Positions 43,279 through 54,600 of a DNA stretch of 64,000 nt are shown here, one piece after another. Origin of the DNA: Bacteroidota bacterium (GTDB lineage: Bacteria; Bacteroidota; Bacteroidia; Bacteroidales; JACABE01); assembly GCA_013377005.1 (NCBI GenBank), contig JACABE010000001.1, forward strand, positions 1 through 64,000. Reading direction: 5' to 3'. Below the pieces are notes generated by a model, which was not told the origin of the DNA, made no database searches, and saw only the letters and a list, made by a program, of their open reading frames with translations. Numbering within the stretch: the first letter of the stretch is position 1; every line of letters starts with the position of its first letter. A program made the position numbers and the translations under genes.

Positions 43279-46095
43279 ATGAAAAAACTTTGTATTATCG
43301 TGGCATTTTTACTGGTAAGCTCCAGTATTTTTGCTCAATTAAATGAAGGATTTGAAGGTACGTCATTTCCTCCAACTGGCTGGACTGTTGTCAATGGTGG
43401 TGATACCAATACATGGGTACGCTATACTACAACGCCTCATACTGGCTTAGCTTGTGCAGCAATCAGCTATGGCTCAACTGCCCATGCTGATTATTTAATT
43501 ACACCTCAAATCGCTATTACATCAAGCGATAATACTTTAAAAGCTTGGTTTAAAAGTCAATCTGCATCATATCCAGAACCTTATGACGTAATGGTTTCTA
43601 CAACTTCACCCACAGATACAGCTAATTTTACTTTATTAGCTTCAGAATCAGATCCTGGAACTACTTGGATTCAAAGAACCTATAATCTTTCCGCTTATAA
43701 CGGACAGAGTATTTATATTGCTTTTCGCTCTACTACCACAGATATGTGGCGATTATATATTGACGATATAGCAATAATTCACACTCCTGCAAATGATGTT
43801 GGTATAACTTCAATTATTGCTCCAAGTGCTGCAATGTTGCCTGGATCAGTGATTCCTCAAGTTACTGTTAAGAATTTTGGAACAGCAACCCAAACTAATA
43901 TCCCTGTTTACTATAAAATTGGATCGTCAAGTAATGTAGTTTCTACAACTATTACCAGTTTAGCTGCTGGAGTATCTACAAATGTAAGTTTTCCGGCATT
44001 GACAGCAACCAGTGGTAATTATAATTTCATCTTTTATACAGGATTAACTTTAGATTCTGTTATGACAAACGATACTATGCAGATTAATATTATTGTAACC
44101 CCAGTATTAACGCCTGTATATTGTTTTAAAGATGGAGATCAGCCTTCTAAGTTTTATTTAGAAGCACCTAATGCGGGATTTGTTAATTTGGGTACTGCCA
44201 AACCATGGGCTTCAAGAGGAGGAGCATTTGTGGCTAATGCAACAGGCAAAAAATGGTTTGTTTTGGGATCTAATTTTAATCTTTATTCAATGGATACTTT
44301 GACAGGAGATACAACTTTGGTTGGGCCTGTTGGAGTATCTCCAGATTTTTTAAGTGGTTTAACTTATGATAAACTAAGCAATACTTTATACGCAAGTGGA
44401 TTAACAGGAGCTTATCCTGCATTTACTTTTTCGCTTTACACAATTAACCAAACTACTGGTGCCGCTACTTTAGTAGCAAATAGCCCATCAACAGGAACTT
44501 TTTTTGAACTTGCTTGCAATGATGCAGGACAACTATTTGTGATTGAACATCAAGAAACAGGAAATGGGAAATTATATTCAGTAAATAAAACTACTGCAGC
44601 ATTAACTCTTATTGGTACAGATTTAGGGGTGTCTATTTCTGCAAATTTCCAAGACATAGATTTTGCCCCAAATGGTAATCTGTATTTTTCCGCTTCAAAT
44701 GGAACTACTGTTGGAGATGCCGATGGTTTTTATTCCATTAATACTACCACGGGTATTGCAACATTAGTAAACGTTTTTCCCGTGGCCAATACTCAGGTAA
44801 CAGGCTTGGCTATTCCATATAATCTTTTTGATGGAGCTACCATCACTTTTAATGTAAGTAATGGAACAAATCCAATTGCGGGTGCTAATGTAAAAATATA
44901 TAACAATAATTTGGCAACAAATTCTTTAGGAGCAACATCGATTTACTTGCCTGTTGGTTCATATGCAGATACGATTTCAGCATTTGGTTATGTAAATGGA
45001 TTAGGAAACGTTACTGTTGTTAATGGTATCAATCAAACGATTCCTGTAGTATTAAATGCCGCTACTACTTTTACTGCAACATTTACTGTACAGAGCAATA
45101 CTTCTACGCTTCTTTCTGGTGCTGCAATTGTAGTAACAATTGGTAATTACACTTATAATGGAACGACTAATTCTTCTGGTGTTTATGTATTTAACTTACC
45201 TGCTGGTGTTTATAATTATACTGTAACATTAGCAAATTATTCTTCGCAAACAGGTTCTTTTACAATAACCTCTGCAAATCTACCAATTGCGGTAACTTTG
45301 AGTAGTTGTACAGTGAACACATTCCCGTGGACTGAAAGTTTTGAAGACACAACTTCTTTTGGTTGCTTTACAAAAGCAAGTCCAGATGGAGGTAGCGGTT
45401 GGGCTCATATTGCGTCTGGTGCTACTCCTTTACCAGGATGGAACGGTGGTACTATGACTACTCCAACTGCTGGTGGAACTAAAGCAGTTTATTGTACTTG
45501 GAATACAGGTGGAGCTGCGTCAAATGATCAATGGCTTATTACACCTCAAATTGCAGTTCAAAACAATAAAGAATTAAGCTTTTATTTATTTTGGTTTGGA
45601 CATTATAAGGATAATTTAGATATTAAAGTTTCTACTACCACAAATGCTACTTCAAGTTTTACTACCACTCTTTTATCAATGGATACTACACAGTTTGTAC
45701 AAGGAGATTGGAAGTTATTTACTATACCTTTAAGCACTTATGCTGGTCAAAATATTTATATTGCTTTTAATGAACATATTACAGACAATCAAACAGATGG
45801 TGCTTTTATCGGACTTGATATGGTGAAAATTGAAACGGCAACAGGTATTAATGAATCTATTGAAAGCTTAACATCTATTTATCCAAATCCTGTAAAGAAT
45901 GAACTTAATATTTCTTCAAATGCTTCCTTGAAAAATGTAAAAATTATCAATGCCGTTGGAAAAGAAATCGCAAATGAAAATGTTAACGGTAATCATTATA
46001 AAGTAAACACTTCTAACTATGCTAAAGGTATCTATTTTGTTCAAATTGAATCTGAAAAAGGAAGAATAACTAAGAAATTCGTAGTTAACGAATAA
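43279..46095 (+). CDS. Large multidomain adhesin-like protein with T9SS type A sorting domain
   Basis: 938 residues. Signal peptide (1-19); choice-of-anchor J/cleaved-adhesin domain (about 20-165: LNEGFEGTSFPPTGWTV, YIDDIAI); CARDB-like Ig domain (about 172-275, NDVGITSI to NDTMQINI); a beta-propeller-like region (about 280-515); two carboxypeptidase-regulatory-like/PEGA-type domains (about 520-680, PIAGANVKIY and LLSGAAIVVT); a second anchor J domain (about 690-855, FPWTESFED, NDQWLITPQI); sorting domain (865-938). It has no catalytic domain. Its make-up resembles the hemagglutinin/adhesin half of gingipains, and two gingipain-type proteases lie 1.7 kb downstream on the other strand. Confidence 0.87.
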   Translation: MKKLCIIVAFLLVSSSIFAQLNEGFEGTSFPPTGWTVVNGGDTNTWVRYTTTPHTGLACAAISYGSTAHADYLITPQIAITSSDNTLKAWFKSQSASYPEPYDVMVSTTSPTDTANFTLLASESDPGTTWIQRTYNLSAYNGQSIYIAFRSTTTDMWRLYIDDIAIIHTPANDVGITSIIAPSAAMLPGSVIPQVTVKNFGTATQTNIPVYYKIGSSSNVVSTTITSLAAGVSTNVSFPALTATSGNYNFIFYTGLTLDSVMTNDTMQINIIVTPVLTPVYCFKDGDQPSKFYLEAPNAGFVNLGTAKPWASRGGAFVANATGKKWFVLGSNFNLYSMDTLTGDTTLVGPVGVSPDFLSGLTYDKLSNTLYASGLTGAYPAFTFSLYTINQTTGAATLVANSPSTGTFFELACNDAGQLFVIEHQETGNGKLYSVNKTTAALTLIGTDLGVSISANFQDIDFAPNGNLYFSASNGTTVGDADGFYSINTTTGIATLVNVFPVANTQVTGLAIPYNLFDGATITFNVSNGTNPIAGANVKIYNNNLATNSLGATSIYLPVGSYADTISAFGYVNGLGNVTVVNGINQTIPVVLNAATTFTATFTVQSNTSTLLSGAAIVVTIGNYTYNGTTNSSGVYVFNLPAGVYNYTVTLANYSSQTGSFTITSANLPIAVTLSSCTVNTFPWTESFEDTTSFGCFTKASPDGGSGWAHIASGATPLPGWNGGTMTTPTAGGTKAVYCTWNTGGAASNDQWLITPQIAVQNNKELSFYLFWFGHYKDNLDIKVSTTTNATSSFTTTLLSMDTTQFVQGDWKLFTIPLSTYAGQNIYIAFNEHITDNQTDGAFIGLDMVKIETATGINESIESLTSIYPNPVKNELNISSNASLKNVKIINAVGKEIANENVNGNHYKVNTSNYAKGIYFVQIESEKGRITKKFVVNE

Positions 46096-46115
46096 TCTTA
46101 TAATCTTAATTTATT

Positions 46116-46146
46116 AAAAAGGACTGAATTTTCAGTCCTTTTTTTA
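46116..46146 (+). terminator. Intrinsic terminator
   Basis: Stem AAGGACTGAA / TTCAGTCCTT (46119-46128 with 46131-46140), TT loop, then TTTTT. Confidence 0.88.
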
Positions 46147-46160
46147 TGCAACAAAATTTG

Positions 46161-46210
46161 TTTTTGAAATATATTGCTTTTTTTCTTACTTTTGATTTTT
46201 CTTACTTTTG
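46161..46210 (+). promoter_or_regulatory. Promoter with duplicated -7 element
   Basis: TTTTTG (46161-46166) is 20 bp before TACTTTTG (46187-46194). A 16-bp tandem duplication (unit TTTTTCTTACTTTTGA) places a second TACTTTTG at 46203-46210, only 2 nt before the ATG at 46213. Confidence 0.6.
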
Positions 46211-46212
46211 AT

Positions 46213-47727
46213 ATGTCTAAAAATTATTTTATTATCATTTTTCTACTTATTATCCCTTTCTTGTCGAAAACACAGGATACTTTGGCTTATACTAAATTTT
46301 ATCACGAGAATGGTTTGATTTCGAGTGAAGGCATAATAAGAGATGGAAAACCAGATGGATTTTGGAAAACTTATAATGAAAAAGGCATATTAATATCAGA
46401 AGGAAATCGTAAAAATTTTGAATTGGATAGTAATTGGAGATTTTATAGTGAGACTGGTAAACTTAGCATGGAAATCAATTATAAAAAAGGAAAGAAAAAT
46501 GGAATCCGTAAAAGTTATTTAGAGAAAGAAATTATTGAGGAGAATTTTAGAGATGATATAAAGCAAGGTATTACAACTTATTATTATCCAAATGGCAACA
46601 TCATGCGATTAATACCTTTTGATAATGGCTTAGAACATGGAATATCAAAGGAGTTTGGGGAAGATAGCACTATTATTTCGATTACAGAATATCGGATGGG
46701 AATGGTAATTATGCATGAAAAGATTAACCGTAGGGATAAAAACGGTTTGAAACAAGGTATGTGGAAAACTTTTTGGGATAATGATAAAACCAAGATAGAA
46801 GGAAACTATATCAATGACAAGAAAAATGGTTTTTTTAAATCATTTACCCAAGAAGGGAACCTTCTTCTTATTGAAAAATATATCAATGATGAGAAACAAA
46901 TAGATGTACCCGAACTTCGTAATCTTGAGGTGAGAACTGATTATTATCCTAGTGGGAAAGTAAAAATTGTTGCTAGTTATGATAATGGTGTTGCCGAAGG
47001 TGTTCGCCGTGAATATTCAGTAGATGGAAGTATAGAACAAAGTTATATTTTCAAAAAAGGTGTGATTATCGGAAAAGGAATTGTTGACGAAAATGGTTTA
47101 AAACAAGGTTTATGGGTCGAATTCTATGATAATGGTACAAAGAAGGCTGAAGGAAAATATAAGGAAAATAAAAAAATAGGTTATTGGAAGTTTTTTTATA
47201 AAAGCGGTAAAGTTGAACAGGAGGGTATGTATAATAATAAAGGAAATGCTGAAGGAGAGTGGAAGTGGTATTTCAATAGTGGCAACGAATTATTGGTTGA
47301 GAACTTTTTGGATGGTATAGAAGAAGGACTTTTGACAGAGTATGACGATACAGGAAAAGTAATAACTAAAGGTGAATTTATAGAAGGACAAGAAACTGGT
47401 ATTTGGTATTATAATACTAATAATTATATTTTAGAAGGTAAATATATAGATGGTAAAAGGGATGGTTTATGGAAAGAATTTTATCCTGATGGCAAATTAA
47501 GGTTTTCTGGTAGTTATATTGAAGATAACCCTAATGGCAAACATATCTTTTATTGGGATAACGGTAAAATGAAAGAAAATGGGAATTATATTATGGGCAA
47601 ACGTGAAGGGGAGTGGTTAAAGTTTGAATATGAGGGAGATTTATTCCTGAAAACATATTATCGCAATGGAAGAGAAATTAAATTTGATAATGTTCCTATT
47701 GAGCCTAAAATAGAGGGAGATGAGTAA
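46213..47727 (+). CDS. Exported MORN-repeat protein (YwqK-type)
   Basis: 504 residues from the ATG at 46213, which begins a signal peptide (MSKNYFIIIFLLIIPFLS); an earlier ATG at 46174 lies upstream of the promoter elements. The mature protein is almost entirely MORN-like repeats of about 22-24 residues with the core YxENGxxxSEGxxxDGKPDGxWKxYxxxG (HENGLISSEGIIRDGKPDG; NGLKQGLWVEFYDNG; DGKRDGLWKEFYPDG), roughly 18 units. These proteins are common in Bacteroidota; automated labels such as YwqK antitoxin are not supported here. Function unknown; probably periplasmic or outer-membrane associated. Confidence 0.82.
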   Translation: MSKNYFIIIFLLIIPFLSKTQDTLAYTKFYHENGLISSEGIIRDGKPDGFWKTYNEKGILISEGNRKNFELDSNWRFYSETGKLSMEINYKKGKKNGIRKSYLEKEIIEENFRDDIKQGITTYYYPNGNIMRLIPFDNGLEHGISKEFGEDSTIISITEYRMGMVIMHEKINRRDKNGLKQGMWKTFWDNDKTKIEGNYINDKKNGFFKSFTQEGNLLLIEKYINDEKQIDVPELRNLEVRTDYYPSGKVKIVASYDNGVAEGVRREYSVDGSIEQSYIFKKGVIIGKGIVDENGLKQGLWVEFYDNGTKKAEGKYKENKKIGYWKFFYKSGKVEQEGMYNNKGNAEGEWKWYFNSGNELLVENFLDGIEEGLLTEYDDTGKVITKGEFIEGQETGIWYYNTNNYILEGKYIDGKRDGLWKEFYPDGKLRFSGSYIEDNPNGKHIFYWDNGKMKENGNYIMGKREGEWLKFEYEGDLFLKTYYRNGREIKFDNVPIEPKIEGDE

Positions 47728-47739
47728 TTTCAACAAACA

Positions 47740-47768
47740 AAAAAGCTGACTTTAAAGTCAGCTTTTTT
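47740..47768. terminator. Bidirectional intrinsic terminator
   Basis: Perfect 26-bp palindrome centred between 47753 and 47754 (AAAAGCTGACTTT arm), A-run and T-run on either side. It separates convergent genes ending at 47727 (+) and 47780 (-). Confidence 0.92.
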
Positions 47769-47779
47769 ATTATGTTCAT

Positions 47780-50700
47780 TTATTCCATTTTTATCAATTT
47801 TTTACTTGATTTTTTGTTTGCAGTTTTTAGTTTTATAAAATATATTCCTTTTTCAAAAGATGAAGCATTAAAGGAAATGATTCGTTTATTGTTTATTGTT
47901 GAAGAAACAGTGGATGTTGGTGAAACTAATTGTCCCATAGTATTAAAAATTGAATATTCTAAATCTTCTTGTTCTGAAACTTCTATAATAAATTGATTAT
48001 TAAATGGATTTGGGTATATTTTTGTGTCTCCGAAAATATTTTCAATAATACCAACGCATCCAATAATATTAGACGGGAAAGAATAACAACCTTCAGAATT
48101 TAAGGTTTTTGCATAAAAACTACCAGAATAAGTTGGAGTAAAAGTACTTCCTGTGGCATTTTGAATAATTCCATTCTCATCAAACCATTGATTGCCAATT
48201 GAAGCATCAGAAATTAATTGATTTCCCACCTTTGTTATAGTGGGACCAAGAGAAACTGGTATTACATTTAAAGTGAAAGAAGCTGTAGAAGTTGCGTTGT
48301 TGGCATCGGTAACGGTAACAGTATAAATAGTAGTAGAATTAGGGCTTACTGTTGGGTTACTGCCATTGAGTGAAGTTGCTGTTTGGTTTGCTGCGTATGA
48401 GAATAAATTATTTCCTAAGCCACCATTTACAATTGTTTGAAGTTGAATAGGCGTATTTCCGCAAATAGTATCAATAGTAGAAGCTGTTAATATGCAACTT
48501 AGTGGTGTTTTGCTTACAAAGCCTGTTGGAAATTTAATATTGTCTAACCAAGCACAATCGCTACCTGTTATACCAGAAGCGTCTTTTTGGTAAACCCATT
48601 TTAAAGTATGAACTCCTGTTGAAATTTCATAAGACGATTTTGACCATGCTTCTTCGCCATCCCATCTACCCATGGAGTTATTGTCGATAAAAAATTCTAA
48701 ATAATCATAAATAGGAAGGTTAGGAGTGGCATCTTCGCATGATACTTTTTTGTAAAAAGATACAGTATCAATAGAAATAACATTTATTAATATTGATAAT
48801 GAAGTGGTTTTATTATTCCCAATTACACCTGATTTTGCAGAGTATGTACCGTCGTAAGGATTGGTATTTATTATCGTCCAAGGAGCACTTCCTCCTTGAA
48901 TCCAATTAAATTTTGTAAAATTGGCAGTTTCAAAATCTTCAGTTACTAAACCAATCGTTTGAGAATATTCACTATTTGTTTGATATACTCCAGATGATAA
49001 TTTGTAATTTAACATTGCTAATGTGCCAATAGGAGTGGTTGAATCAACTTTTACGATATATGATACATTAATACTATTTCCTTGAATAAGTGCTGGAATA
49101 GCAATAGTATTGCTTGACAAAATAGTTAAAAACGGACTATTTGTAGTTAAAAAACCAGATGCATAATAACAATTGCTATGTCCTGTATTTTCAGAAGGAA
49201 TAATAATTACTGCTTTTTCTCCTGGGTCTAATCTTCCGTTGTTGTTACCAATAATAGTATCTTTTATTATAATATTTCCTGAACTAAGAAGTGGTGCATG
49301 TAATATTATACTAAATCCAGTATTCCAAGTATTTGAAACTCCATCAACAACCATAAGGTTAAAATTAACCAAATGCTGATCAGGGATATTATTTTTAACA
49401 GTTAGTGCAAAAGCATTGTTTTGAGTTGACACTGTATTTGCTGCAATACTTCCCCAACTATGTTGATTGTTAGTGATTGTAACATTTGTGTCAGTTGTAG
49501 ATAGTGTAGCAGTAATATTATTAGCTATTGTTATGCCCGCATTTTTTAAATCAATATTTAAAGTAATATTTTCGTTATAATCTGCATTGGAATTATTATT
49601 ACCTGTCACATCAACTATTTGTTTGTTGCTAAATTGAATAAACGGACCATTTGGGATGATTACATTGACTAGTCCAACATAAGGAATATAATTATAAGCA
49701 GTTACAACAACCTTTATAGAATCAAGATTTACTAATGCATTGAAACTGATATTTGCAATTCCATTGTTTACCAAAGCAGATCCAATTGCTTGGTTATTAA
49801 TACTCAAAGTAACTCTTGCTCCGTTAACGTTACAATTTATAGCAAAAGTTGTAGCACCCATAAAAACTACAGAATTGTGAGTTATGGTTAATAGTTTGGC
49901 AGTATCAGTTCGAATTGCTAAAGATGGATCTCCGAAAATATTCCATGTATCAATCATTTCTTCTCCATCAGTAGTATAGTTATCAACCATTTTCATACAG
50001 CCATTCATTGATATACCACCAAATGTTCGTTTAGTATTACCAGATATGCTTTCTGTAAGTATATCAATCATAGCATCTTGTCCGCTCATAGGAGGATTCC
50101 AACTTTGATTAATGGTTGACATTAAAGTAGCGATAGCTCCGGTTGGTTGGCTATTATATGTGGCTCTCATCCATGCCTCTGCAAAGCAAGTGCCTGTGGT
50201 AAAATTGCCATTTACGCAAGCTACTGAAAAAATAAAAGGCCATGCTGTAGTATTTGTTAGCGAAGCAATGTTTGTGTTTGAAAAACCAGTTGTTACAAAT
50301 GAATTATCAGAACCGTGTCCTGTATAATATATAATCCCTACACCATTATTAACATCATTAGTTACCATTGCAGCCGTTGGACTTCCAGCAGCATCCACAC
50401 CACCTTGGCTTCCATCATATAACTCGCTGCAACTTACATATTCATAATTCATTAATTTAGTTCTGATATTGCGTATATGTTGATAATCGTATTCATTGTT
50501 ATCACCTGGACCTTGATCAGAACCAATACCAATACCTCTATTTAACCATCCGTTTCCATTTGAAGGATTTTTCTCGTAAGCAAGTATTTTTTGAACCTGA
50601 GTTTGCACATGTGTTATGTTTTCTGCAGAAATACGTCCTACAAAGATTTCAGGATAATGGTCATTTCCTGCAAGGTATCCGTATGTATTATCAGAACCAC

Positions 50701-51649
50701 CACCCGAAACTGTAAATGTTGGGAGCTGTGCCACATCACCTACCAAAATAACAAAAGTTAAGCCATTTGTTGTGTAATAATTAGAAATAAAGTTTTTAAT
50801 TGCTGTATTGGTACTTCCAGCTGTGGTTACACTCACCATTTCTGTAGGAACACCCGAAATATTTTTCCATTGAACCAAAGGCTGCATGGCAGACATATAC
50901 TCTTCAGGGCATATAATAAGCATCTTACCTTGCTCGCTTACAGGTGAGTATTTGTTATTTCCTGATGAACTATTCAGAAATAAATTTTTATAAATATTAT
51001 TATATTCGTTGTCAACTTTATTTAACGATTTAGTGCGATTAATTATATTAATATTGCTAATTCCAATTCGTGAAACCCTAACAACTAAATCATTATAAAC
51101 TCTTAATGTTTTTGTAACTGGATTGTATTGGAAAGGATAAACAGTGATGGTTTGCCCTCTATAATCTCTTAAAATATAAGGCTGTTGTAATTCTGCTATT
51201 TTCCCTGGGTAAAAATCGTTGACATTGTATTTGCTGCCAAAGCTATATGGTTTATTCTTGGGGTCAACGTTTCTGTAAATGTTTCCTTTTGAAGGAGCTA
51301 ACAGAATATTTTGATAATCATTAAAAGACTGACTAATTACTTCTACTTTCATTTCAGCATCATCAGGGATGATAATTGATGTTGAAATTTTCAACAAATC
51401 AGGAGCTCCTGCAATTTGCATTGGAAAAGCACCGCCAAGACTCAATGTTTTAGCTATTCCTTTTGGTGTTTGAACATTGGAAGTATTATAATTATCAAAC
51501 GAAAAACGAACTACAGAAGTTTGAATATCTGAGGAAATTAGTTCAACTTTTGAAGTAGGATTTTTTACAGACTTATTGTTTGTTATTGTATTGGCATTCA
51601 GATATAAAAAACTGATAAACAAACAAGTTGAAAAAGCGATTCTTTTCAT
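47780..51649 (-). CDS. Gingipain-type cysteine protease (C25), Rgp-like, with T9SS type A sorting domain
   Basis: 1289 residues. Signal peptide (1-20), C25 propeptide (to about 240), catalytic and Ig-like domains (about 240-680), CARDB-like domains, a jelly-roll domain with FETANFTKFNW (about 970-1110), a short Ig-like domain and a type A sorting domain (about 1215-1289). Catalytic residues are predicted as His445 (YYTGHGSD) and Cys478 (FSVACVNG), 33 residues apart as in RgpB. The following STINQSWNPPMSGQDAM and KRTFGGISMNG segments match the Arg-gingipain pattern. It starts directly at the stop codon of the upstream Kgp-like gene. Arg-Xaa specificity is inferred, not shown. Confidence 0.9.
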   Translation of the reverse strand: MKRIAFSTCLFISFLYLNANTITNNKSVKNPTSKVELISSDIQTSVVRFSFDNYNTSNVQTPKGIAKTLSLGGAFPMQIAGAPDLLKISTSIIIPDDAEMKVEVISQSFNDYQNILLAPSKGNIYRNVDPKNKPYSFGSKYNVNDFYPGKIAELQQPYILRDYRGQTITVYPFQYNPVTKTLRVYNDLVVRVSRIGISNINIINRTKSLNKVDNEYNNIYKNLFLNSSSGNNKYSPVSEQGKMLIICPEEYMSAMQPLVQWKNISGVPTEMVSVTTAGSTNTAIKNFISNYYTTNGLTFVILVGDVAQLPTFTVSGGGSDNTYGYLAGNDHYPEIFVGRISAENITHVQTQVQKILAYEKNPSNGNGWLNRGIGIGSDQGPGDNNEYDYQHIRNIRTKLMNYEYVSCSELYDGSQGGVDAAGSPTAAMVTNDVNNGVGIIYYTGHGSDNSFVTTGFSNTNIASLTNTTAWPFIFSVACVNGNFTTGTCFAEAWMRATYNSQPTGAIATLMSTINQSWNPPMSGQDAMIDILTESISGNTKRTFGGISMNGCMKMVDNYTTDGEEMIDTWNIFGDPSLAIRTDTAKLLTITHNSVVFMGATTFAINCNVNGARVTLSINNQAIGSALVNNGIANISFNALVNLDSIKVVVTAYNYIPYVGLVNVIIPNGPFIQFSNKQIVDVTGNNNSNADYNENITLNIDLKNAGITIANNITATLSTTDTNVTITNNQHSWGSIAANTVSTQNNAFALTVKNNIPDQHLVNFNLMVVDGVSNTWNTGFSIILHAPLLSSGNIIIKDTIIGNNNGRLDPGEKAVIIIPSENTGHSNCYYASGFLTTNSPFLTILSSNTIAIPALIQGNSINVSYIVKVDSTTPIGTLAMLNYKLSSGVYQTNSEYSQTIGLVTEDFETANFTKFNWIQGGSAPWTIINTNPYDGTYSAKSGVIGNNKTTSLSILINVISIDTVSFYKKVSCEDATPNLPIYDYLEFFIDNNSMGRWDGEEAWSKSSYEISTGVHTLKWVYQKDASGITGSDCAWLDNIKFPTGFVSKTPLSCILTASTIDTICGNTPIQLQTIVNGGLGNNLFSYAANQTATSLNGSNPTVSPNSTTIYTVTVTDANNATSTASFTLNVIPVSLGPTITKVGNQLISDASIGNQWFDENGIIQNATGSTFTPTYSGSFYAKTLNSEGCYSFPSNIIGCVGIIENIFGDTKIYPNPFNNQFIIEVSEQEDLEYSIFNTMGQLVSPTSTVSSTINNKRIISFNASSFEKGIYFIKLKTANKKSSKKLIKME

Positions 51650-54600
51650 TTATTTTGTTATGATTAATTTTCGAGTTATAACTTGATTGTTGGTTCTTAA
51701 ACTTATTAAATAAACCCCTTTACTTAATAACAATCCATTTAACCCAACAGAATAACTTCCTGCAACTTTGTATCCATTATCGTTATCATAAATCATTTGT
51801 CCGTTAGCGTTAAATATTTTTAAACTAACATCAGTATTTGTTTGTAGCTTGTATGAAACATTTATATTATCATTTGCGGGGTTTGGAAATATGGATAACT
51901 GTACCGTGTTTTCTGTAGAAAACTCATCAATATTAACACCTATATTAGTCTGAATAGCTGGTAAAACAATAAAATCAACCCATGCGCAATCACTTCCTGA
52001 AACAGTAGAATTATCCTTTTCATAAACCCAAGATAACAAATGATTTCCTGTAGTAATTGGGTAACTAACTTTTGCCCAACTATTTTCTCCTGACCATTTA
52101 TCAATCAGATTACCATCAATTGTAAAATTCAAAAAATCATATCCAGGTTCAGATGAAACTTTTCTATAAAAAGAAACACTATCATTTCCTAAAACATTTA
52201 AATTAATTGAGAATGCTGAAGATTGGCTATTTCCAATTGCGGCTGATTTTGCACAATAACTTCCTTCATAAGCTCCTGTATTTACAATCGTCCAAGCACT
52301 CACAGATGCAGTGTCCCAATCATATTTTGTAAAGTTGCTTGTTTCAAAATCTTCTACCATTAAACCAATCATGCTGTTGAACGTTTCCTGCGTGGCATAA
52401 GGATTCGCGATCACACTCATAGTAAGACCAAAATTAGCTCCATTAAGTGCAGATGAATTAGCAGTTACGGAATACAATACATCTGTTGTTGTTCCTTTAG
52501 CTAAAGATGATATATTTATATTAGGATTTGAAATACTAATAAAGTTATTGGTTGAAGTAAGGTTGATAATTGCATTATTTGCATTGCTATGTCCTGTATT
52601 TTGAACTTTAAACCGAATATTCGATGTTTCATTTGGATCTATTCTGCCATTATGATTTGCAGGAGTATTGTCTTCGATACTCATACTTAAAATCTTCAAA
52701 ACAGGAGCATTTAAAACGATGTTGATTAAATAATTCCAAGTGTTACTTGATGCATCTGTTACTTTTAATGTAAGACTTGCTATGTTTTGATCAGGAATTA
52801 AATTCGCAACCTTAAAAGTAAAAGCATTATTAATATTTTTTGTATTTCCTGCAGTAATAATTCCAAAAGTTTCTGTACTATCTATAATTGTAATATATTG
52901 ATTATTTGATGATATTACTGCATTAACGCTATTATCATCTGCAATTCCAATATTTTTTAAGTTTATATTTAGTTTAATCGTTTCACCATAATCTGCCAAT
53001 GAATTATTATTTCCCGAAATATCATTTATTTGATAGCTGTCAAGAGAAACATAAGGACCAGTAGGAGAGGCTGCTGGGATTGAAGTTATTAAAGGTTGAC
53101 GATTTTGTTTCGTAATTACAATATCAACGGTTCCTGCTGATGTAAAAGGAACAATGTTTACAACAGCTAAACCTGTGGAATCTGCTAAAGCTGCACCGTG
53201 TAAAACGCCTCCCATTGAAATCCCAATATAAGCGTAAGCTTCAGTATTTATAGTAAAAGTATTACTTCCTAAAGGAATTAGTGGCATATAGTTAGCCGTT
53301 AATAATTGTGGTATTTTAAAATAGGGCATTAAGGAAGGATCCCCCATTAGATGATAAATTTCCCAATAATAGTGATTATAAGATGGAGATCCTTGTGTAA
53401 CAGCTAAGTTTCCTGCATTAACCATTTGTCCTTGGCTCACATACCATTGCGAAAAAGGTTCTCCATTGCTATGCATAATTCTATCTAAAGCACCTAAGCC
53501 AGTTGAAGCATACGTTGGGTTAGCTGATACAGTACCAACGCCACATGCCCACCAAAAATCTTCATCCCAATACGAATTATTAGATGCCCCAATATACCCA
53601 ATAGCACCTTTGTTGTTAGCTCTTAACAAAGCTTCGCCAAAGCATTCTGTTTCGTCAAACTTATTGGTTACACAACAATTGCCAACCATTAACGGATATT
53701 TGCTTTGATTTTTTAAACCAGCAACATCAGAAACGCTGAAACTTGGATCAGCCCAACCGCTTGAACTACCATGTGCTGTATAATTAGCAAAACCAATGCC
53801 ATCACTCACTTTTTGAATAATTTGAGAAGCACTACTGCCTGAAACAGGATATAGATAGCTTGTACAGTTGAATCCATAAGTTGCGTTAAAATAAGTAGAT
53901 GTGGCATAATTTACTTGCCCATTTCCATAAGTTGGAGCATTTGTTGCATCAACACCTGCAACCATTAGCACATTGTTCAAAAAAGATTTATCAGGCATCA
54001 AATATTGTTCGTATTCTAATGTTTTGTCAATTTGTGGTTGTAATTGAGTAAGATTGGTTGCCGAAAATCTACCATAATACATTTCGGGTAAGAAATCGCC
54101 TGTATATTCACAGAAATACAAATCGGTTTTATGACTTCCTGTAGTTCCTGTAAAAGAAGGAATCTGAGCAACATCACCTACAAAAAGAACATAAGTTGGA
54201 GCTGGATCACTTGCGGTACCTGCATTATATAAAGACTGAAGGTAAGCTTTTATAGATGTTGTAGTGGTTCCAACTGCTGCATTATTCGTATAGGCTTCTA
54301 TTACTTTAAAACCTTTTTTAGTTTTCCATTGTATAAATGGTTGTAAAGCTGTCTGAAACATTGGATCTGATACAATTACATACTTTACCGGATATTTTGA
54401 AAGAGCGTCTTTTGTATTCGGGGTTGTTGAATTGTTTAGTAATTTTGATTGGAAACTACTAAAATATGGAGAGTAGTATTTTTCTTTTGTAGCTTTAGTT
54501 GCTGCTAAATCAGCATTATCAAAACGAATTTCGGTTTCAATATTTGTATATACTTTGATAGTATTTGTCACAGGATTGTACTGAATAGGTGAAATATTGA

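Noticed and set aside
43279-46095. Possible CRISPR or tandem DNA repeat in the Thr/Ser-rich region
   Set aside because: The repetitiveness is at protein level (Ig-like domains, low-complexity Thr/Asn); no regularly spaced identical DNA repeats.
46213-47727. YwqK antitoxin of a toxin-antitoxin pair
   Set aside because: The similarity is only to MORN repeats; there is a signal peptide and no toxin-like partner next to it.
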